NCBI RefSeq assembly: GCF_001659605.2
Contig: NC_035170.2
Span: 21,095,190 to 21,159,189, forward strand
DNA: 64,000 nt
Reading direction: 5' to 3'
DNA from: Manihot esculenta
Lineage: Eukaryota; Streptophyta; Magnoliopsida; Malpighiales; Euphorbiaceae
Shown here: positions 59,016 to 64,000 of the stretch, piece by piece
How positions within the stretch are numbered: position 1 is the stretch's first letter
How the letters are laid out: every line of letters begins with the position of its first letter
The notes under the pieces: generated by a model
The model's input: only the letters and a program-made list of their open reading frames with translations
Told to the model about the DNA's origin: nothing
Database searches by the model: none
Position numbers and translations under genes: made by a program

Positions 59016-61216
59016 TGTAACGCCCCGGAAATCCGGACCGCTACCGGCGCTAGGATTCAGGTCGGCTTAAGGCCGCCGGAACCCGTAGCAAGCCTACATA
59101 CATCCTGTTTACCTGTTTAATCCCATACATGATCAACAAACATACATAAGAATTAAAAACTTTTCTTTTTCTTCATTCACCAAACTCAACCTGTGCATGC
59201 ACCATGTTCATCATATACATAAACATTAATCCCTCTGTGGGATTTCATCAAAGCCTCAATGGCAATATATATATATCCTGTGTTGAGTTGGTTCACATAT
59301 ACATCACAAACTAAGATCATGTACATACCAAGGGATTTACATATACTATGGTCAAGCACAACTCTATCCTCAATAACATAGTTACATAAACATAACTGTT
59401 CAAAACTTTACATTACATTCTTATCATTTGTCATGTCCACATACTCTAGCTATTACATACATATGACTTTTCTCTTCTTTTCTTCTCTATCAATCCCGTA
59501 CCTGCAAACCTGGGGGTTAGGGGAGAGGGGTGAGCTAGATGCCCAGTGAGTAGAACTATAAAAAAAAATATTTAAAACATGCTATAATGGAATGCATCAT
59601 TGCACAAACATTTCACATCATGGACGGACCGACCCAAAAATCCCTCAGCTCCATGCCCGGCCCTATTATGGGCACCACAGGACTTCGTATTGCCCGGCCC
59701 TATTATGGGCACCACAGGACTTCGTAAATCGGAGCTATTGCCCGGCCCTATTATGGGCACCACAGGACTTCGTACACAGGACTAGTGAGTCGTGCAATGT
59801 CCCTCCTCATCAACCACAATATAATAATGCAATGTAGCATATTCGTGATTCTAATGCAAACATCCTATATTATAGTCATGATGCATGAAACATGATAAAA
59901 TATTCACTTTCTGAATTTAAAAGATTAAGTATAGTTCCACTCACCTCTGGCTGACTCTGTCAAACTCTCAGCAGCTGGCTCACTGCTGGGGTCCTTGGTT
60001 CCTCGGGTCCGAACCTACACAGGTGGACTCCAATGAGGGACCAACATATATAAACATATCTCTAATATATCCCCCAAAAACCCCCTAAAACATCATGAAA
60101 ACATCACAGAAAATATGCATGAAATGGCTGAACAGGACACCTTCGGCGGCACCTTCGGCGGCCGAAAGTCCTGAACAGAGACGAAACTCAGCTAGGTTCG
60201 GCGGCACCTTCGGCGGCCGAAAGTGCCAGACAGAGACGAAAGTCTCTTTTCGGGGGCACCTTCGGCAGCCGAAAGCTGCCTTCACAAGAGGGGTTCGGCG
60301 GCCGAAACTCCCTTCGGCTGCCGAACCTGGTTTCTGCCAAGCGGCAGAAACTTGGTTCAATGAACCTCCTGCCTCCCAAAACCATAGATCATGCATATTT
60401 TTCAACCAAAGCATGCATACAAGTTCCTAGGGGCCTCAAACATGCATATACCCCATCTACAACACTTCATTCATACACAATCAAGCTACATTGTTCATCA
60501 AAGCATCAAAACCATAAACTCATCAACAAACCTAAACATGCATCTCTACCCCATAGATCTTGCATAAAACTTGTTTAAAACATAATGTAAGCTAGAGATC
60601 GACTCTTACCTCTTGAAGATCGAGAGTGGAGGCGATCTAACTTGGAGTTGGGAGAGATTGAGCTCCTTGGGTCTCCAAGTTCAAAACTTGCTCAAAACTC
60701 GTTTCAAAAGCTTAAAAACTTCAAAGCAAGATGAAGACTTGTTAAAACCATGAAAGATCTAAAGGAACCACTCAAGATCGAGGGGAGCGGCGGAGACTCA
60801 CCTTGGCCGACAATGGGAGAGAAAAAGCTCGCCCGTGCGGACCAAGGGGACCCTTTTATAGTGGCTGGCCAGACCACGTTCGGGGGCCGAATGTGCCTCC
60901 GCATCCATGCAATGTTCGGCGGCCGAACATAAGGTTCGGCGGCCGAACCTGCACTTCCCTCACTTAGACTTTCGGGGGCCTAACGTGCCTCCCAAAGTCC
61001 AAGCATGTTCGGCGGCCGAAAGTGAGTTTCGGCGGCCGAACCTGGGTTTTCCTCCAAGGACTTTTCATGCTAAAACTTATTTAAAATCATACTTAAAACA
61101 TTAAAATACATGAAAACATTTTATAAAAACATGCTTTTACCCTTCTAGAGGTTTCCGACACCCAAATTCCATCGGACGGTGGGAATTCCGATACCGGAGT
61201 CTAGTCGGGTATTACA
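59016..61216 (-). repeat. 3' LTR of element I
   Basis: 2201 bp, complete, TGTAATACCCGAC to CGGGGCGTTACA on the minus strand. TATA box TATAAAAGG is near 60855. Palindromes lie at 60875-61045 and 60135-60325. Splice-like sites on the minus strand: exon ends at 60802, 60610 and 59945; acceptors at 60637-60639, 60015-60017 and 59502-59504. Confidence 0.92.
59652..59775 (-). repeat. Hairpin tandem repeats in LTR I
   Basis: Three copies of a 37-bp unit including GCCCGGCCCTATTATGGGCA and CCACAGGACTTCGTA. The arms GCCC/GGGC can pair. One copy is separated by a 12-bp insert. The unit sequence differs from those in C, G and H, but the position in the LTR is the same. Confidence 0.85.
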
Positions 61217-61253
61217 TTCTCCCCCCCTTAAGAACATTCGTCCCCGAATGTTC
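61217..61253 (-). other. Polypurine tract and 3' hairpin of element I
   Basis: On the minus strand: GAACATTCG-GGGA-CGAATGTTC, a perfect 9-bp stem with a 4-base loop, then TTAAGGGGGGGAGAA directly before the LTR. The equivalent in element C has a 7-bp stem. Confidence 0.88.
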
Positions 61254-61315
61254 CTCAACTAGTACATGCATAGCAAAACAACATAACATACATATAAAAC
61301 ACATAGAGACTAACC

Positions 61316-64000
61316 TTAAAAGAGATAGGGATATTGCTGGAGCATGGACTCCCGTGTCTCCCAAGTACATTCTTCCATATTGTGGTGGTTCCAAAGGACT
61401 TTCACCATCGGGATTTCCTTGTTCCTTAGCTTTTTGATCTGAGTGTCAAGAATCCGCACTGGTTGTTCAACATAAGTGAGATCCTCTTGGATCTCCACAT
61501 CAGGCTCACTAAGAACCTTGCCCGGATCTGACACGAACTTCCTCAACATGGAAACATGGAAAACCGGATGGATTCTCTCCATAGAAGCAGGCAAGTCCAG
61601 CTTGTACGATACGTTCCCAACTTTTTGCAAGACCTCAAAGGGTCCGATGTACCGCGGAGCTAGCTTACCCTTCTTTCCGAACCGAACCACCTCTTTCATT
61701 GGGGACACCTTGAGCAATACTAGATCCCCCTCCTGAAACTCTACCTGTCTCCTGCGGATGTCTGCATAACTCTTCTGCCTGCTAGTAGCAGTCTTGATTC
61801 TTTCTCTGATCATGGGTACCACTCTGCTGGTGATCTCTACAAGCTCAGGCCCTGCTAAGGACCTCTCTCCAACCTCTTCCCAGCAAACAGGTGACCTGCA
61901 CTTCCTCCCATACAAAGCTTCATATGGAGCCATCCCAATGCTAGCATGATAGCTGTTATTGTAGGCGAACTCTACCAAGGGTAGATGTTGCCTCCAAGAA
62001 CCGCCAAAATCTAGCACACACATCCTGAGCATATCCTCTATTGTCTGGATGGTCCTCTCTGATTGTCCATCAGTCTGGGGATGGAAGGCAGTACTGAAAT
62101 CCAACCTGGTACCCATAGCATTCTGCAGACTCCGCCAAAACCTGGAGGTGAACTGGGGCCCTCTATCTGACACTATATGCCCCAAGAATGATATGCTCCT
62201 TAACCAGAACTCACACTTGGAGAACTTGGCATACAAGCCATGTTCCCTCAAGGTCTGTAATATTATCCTCAGATGATGGGCATGCTCCTCTGCATTCCTG
62301 GAATACACTAGGATATCATCTATAAAGACAATAACGAAGTGATCCAGGTATGGTCTGAATACTCTGTTCATGAGGTCCATGAATGCTGCAGGGGCGTTAG
62401 TTAACCCAAACGGCATTACAAGGAACTCATAGTGCCCATATCTGGTCCTGAAAGCTGTCTTTGGTATGTCTTCTTCCCTTATCCTCAGCTGATGGTACCC
62501 TGATCTCAGATCTATCTTGGAGAAACAACCCGCTCCTGCTAGCTGGTCGAATAGATCATCGATCCTTGGCAATGGGTACTTGTTTTTGGTAGTGACCTTG
62601 TTCAACTGCCTGTAGTCGATACAAAGTCTGAGGGATCCATCCTTCTTTCTCACAAAAAGCACTGGAGCACCCCAAGGTGAGGTACTCGGTCGGATGAAGC
62701 CCTTATCTACCAGATCTTGCAACTGTTCTTTCAGTTCCTTCAATTCTGCTGGTGCCATCCTGTAGGGAGGGATAGAGATCGGTCTAGTTCCAGGCATCAG
62801 TTCAATCTCGAACTCTATCTCCCTAGCAGGTGGTAGTCCTGGAAGCTCTTCTGGAAAGACATCCAGAAATTCTCTGACAACTGGCACTGAGGCTGGCTCC
62901 CTGACCTGACTATCTAGCTCTCTCACGTGAGCTACATACCCCTGACATCCCTTCCTAAGCAGCCTACGAGCCTGTAGGGCCGATATCAGACCTCTAGGCG
63001 TACCCCTCTTGTCTCCTCTGAAGACAACCTCTGACCCGTTCTGATCTCTGAACCTGACTACCTTGTCCCTGCAGTCCAAGGTAGCACCATGGGTAGATAG
63101 CCAATCCATCCCTAGAATGACGTCAAAATCTGTCAAATCTAGAACCACAAGGTCGGCGGAGAGGCATCTTCCCTCAACAAACACTGGACAATACCGGCAG
63201 ACTGATCCTGCCGCCGTCGGGTCACACTTGGGTCCACTGACCCATAGGGGACACTCTAACCCAGAGACCATCAACCCTAACCTCTCAACTGCCCTCGGAG
63301 AAATAAAGGAATGAGATGCACCCGGGTCCATTAATGCATACACATCAGAACACCCAATGATGAGATTACCTGACACCACGGTGTTGGATGTGTTCGCCTC
63401 CTGCTGAGTCATTGTGAAGATCCTGGCTGGAGCTGATGGACCTTCACCTCGGGAACCAGAAGAAGAGGCTGCCCCTCTCCCTCTACCTCTGCCACTGCCC
63501 TGTGTTGTGGCTGGAGCTGCTGGTTGTGCCACACTACCCGAAGCTGTCTGTTGGGGCTGGCCCATGAAAGGTGCTCTAGGACAATCCCGAGCTATGTGTC
63601 CCTCCTGGCCACATCTGAAACATGCATTGGTCCCCCATCGACACGCTCCCTTGTGTGGCCTCCCACACCTTTGGCATTCTGCACCATCTGAGCCTGAACT
63701 CGAGCCACCGCCAAATCCTAGACCGGATTTCAGCTTATTCCAGAACTTGTTCTTCTTGGGCTTCTTAGTGCTACTCCATCTCTTACTACCTGAACTCTGA
63801 GTAGAGGGTCCTGGCCCTCCTCTGCCTGGGGTCTTAACCCCTGAAGACTGGGTCACTGACTGCTTCACTGACCCCTCAACTATGGCACTGGCCTCCATTC
63901 TTCGAGCCATATCTACCACCGTGTGAAAACTCTCCCTCTCAGCTGATTGAATCAATGAGGAGTACCTGGACTGTAATTTCATAACATATCTCCTGGCCTT
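61316..64000 (-). CDS. Element I gag-pol with in-frame deletion joining RT to integrase core (partial)
   Basis: The frame is open from the window's right edge to a stop at 61316, at least 889 codons, no internal stop. In order: end of gag core, zinc knuckles [12 protein letters not shown] and [14 protein letters not shown] (about 63590-63680), protease [10 protein letters not shown] with [20 protein letters not shown] and FIDDILVYS (about 62310), and then RT up to [10 protein letters not shown]. At about 62175 the frame jumps straight to [11 protein letters not shown] of the integrase core. Missing are the RT connection, RNase H and the integrase zinc finger, about 1.33 kb (444 codons) relative to element C. 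The integrase C-terminus and chromodomain-like tail are intact. Without RNase H it should not complete reverse transcription on its own. Confidence 0.9.
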   Translation of the reverse strand, partial: KARRYVMKLQSRYSSLIQSAERESFHTVVDMARRMEASAIVEGSVKQSVTQSSGVKTPGRGGPGPSTQSSGSKRWSSTKKPKKNKFWNKLKSGLGFGGGSSSGSDGAECQRCGRPHKGACRWGTNACFRCGQEGHIARDCPRAPFMGQPQQTASGSVAQPAAPATTQGSGRGRGRGAASSSGSRGEGPSAPARIFTMTQQEANTSNTVVSGNLIIGCSDVYALMDPGASHSFISPRAVERLGLMVSGLECPLWVSGPKCDPTAAGSVCRYCPVFVEGRCLSADLVVLDLTDFDVILGMDWLSTHGATLDCRDKVVRFRDQNGSEVVFRGDKRGTPRGLISALQARRLLRKGCQGYVAHVRELDSQVREPASVPVVREFLDVFPEELPGLPPAREIEFEIELMPGTRPISIPPYRMAPAELKELKEQLQDLVDKGFIRPSTSPWGAPVLFVRKKDGSLRLCIDYRQLNKVTTKNKYPLPRIDDLFDQLAGAGCFSKIDLRSGYHQLRIREEDIPKTAFRTRYGHYEFLVMPFGLTNAPAAFMDLMNRVFRPYLDHFVIVFIDDILVYSRNAEEHAHHLRIILQTLREHGLYAKFSKCEFWLRSISFLGHIVSDRGPQFTSRFWRSLQNAMGTRLDFSTAFHPQTDGQSERTIQTIEDMLRMCVLDFGGSWRQHLPLVEFAYNNSYHASIGMAPYEALYGRKCRSPVCWEEVGERSLAGPELVEITSRVVPMIRERIKTATSRQKSYADIRRRQVEFQEGDLVLLKVSPMKEVVRFGKKGKLAPRYIGPFEVLQKVGNVSYKLDLPASMERIHPVFHVSMLRKFVSDPGKVLSEPDVEIQEDLTYVEQPVRILDTQIKKLRNKEIPMVKVLWNHHNMEECTWETRESMLQQYPYLF

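Larger units (their letters stand above)
59016..64000 (-). mobile_element. Element I: Tekay/Del-like gypsy element, continues beyond the window
   Basis: On the minus strand its 3' LTR is 59016-61216, preceded by polypurine tract and hairpin (61217-61253) and by gag-pol (61316 onward, open to the window end). It is inserted in LTR H, same orientation. The left flank CTTCC (59011-59015) would be the target duplication; the other copy is outside the window. Protein similarity to element C is very high over gag, protease, RT and integrase, so the two are sister subfamilies. Confidence 0.9.

Overview
This window looks like plant nuclear DNA, most likely from a eudicot. The grounds are AT-rich intergenic sequence, spliced genes with canonical GT-AG introns, plant-type Ty3/gypsy, Ty1/copia, LINE and Mutator-like elements, and initiator-Met-tRNA primer sites. 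I cannot fix the species. Only two host genes are supported. One is a 4-exon gene for a basic RS-like protein (40872-44779, +). The other is an 8-exon RlmN/Cfr-type radical SAM rRNA methyltransferase (46699-50860, -). They are convergent and about 1.9 kb apart.

Nearly everything else is transposable elements. At 4898-26442 lies a four-member nest. An old, decayed chromodomain gypsy element (B) has a solo LTR (A, 5856-8027) in its 5' LTR and a younger Tekay/Del-like gypsy element (C, 11272-23576) in its RNase H region. C in turn carries a solo LTR (D, 17901-20664) in its integrase. Each insertion has a matching 5-bp target duplication (TTTAG, ATGGT, GTGTT; AGAAG for B). At 27745-28891 is a Mutator-like foldback element built from amplified pieces of its own ends. 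At 29432-39811 is a Tat-lineage-like gypsy element (F, duplication CTAAT). It has a decayed gag, no recognisable pol, a 137-bp tandem array and a spliced gene on the antisense strand. Its 3' LTR holds another solo LTR (G, duplication AAAGG).

From 52.5 kb on there is a truncated LTR (J) and a LINE fragment split by a 1.57-kb internally deleted Ty1/copia element (K). Next come a dispersed repeat also present at 0.8-1.3 kb and an LTR (H) interrupted by a Tekay-like element (I). I runs off the right edge; its pol ORF has an in-frame deletion that joins reverse transcriptase directly to the integrase core.

Eight LTRs (A, C5', C3', D, G, J, H, I) belong to one family about 2.1-2.8 kb long. Its architecture recurs from copy to copy: a TATA box, arrays of the palindrome TTCGGCNGCCGAA, up to three donor/acceptor splice pairs in the same order, and a copy-specific tandem repeat of hairpins at one fixed site. 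The best candidate for something undescribed is this LTR organisation, read here as a multi-intron spliced leader with GC-rich palindromes and hairpins inside the introns. The antisense spliced gene of F comes next.
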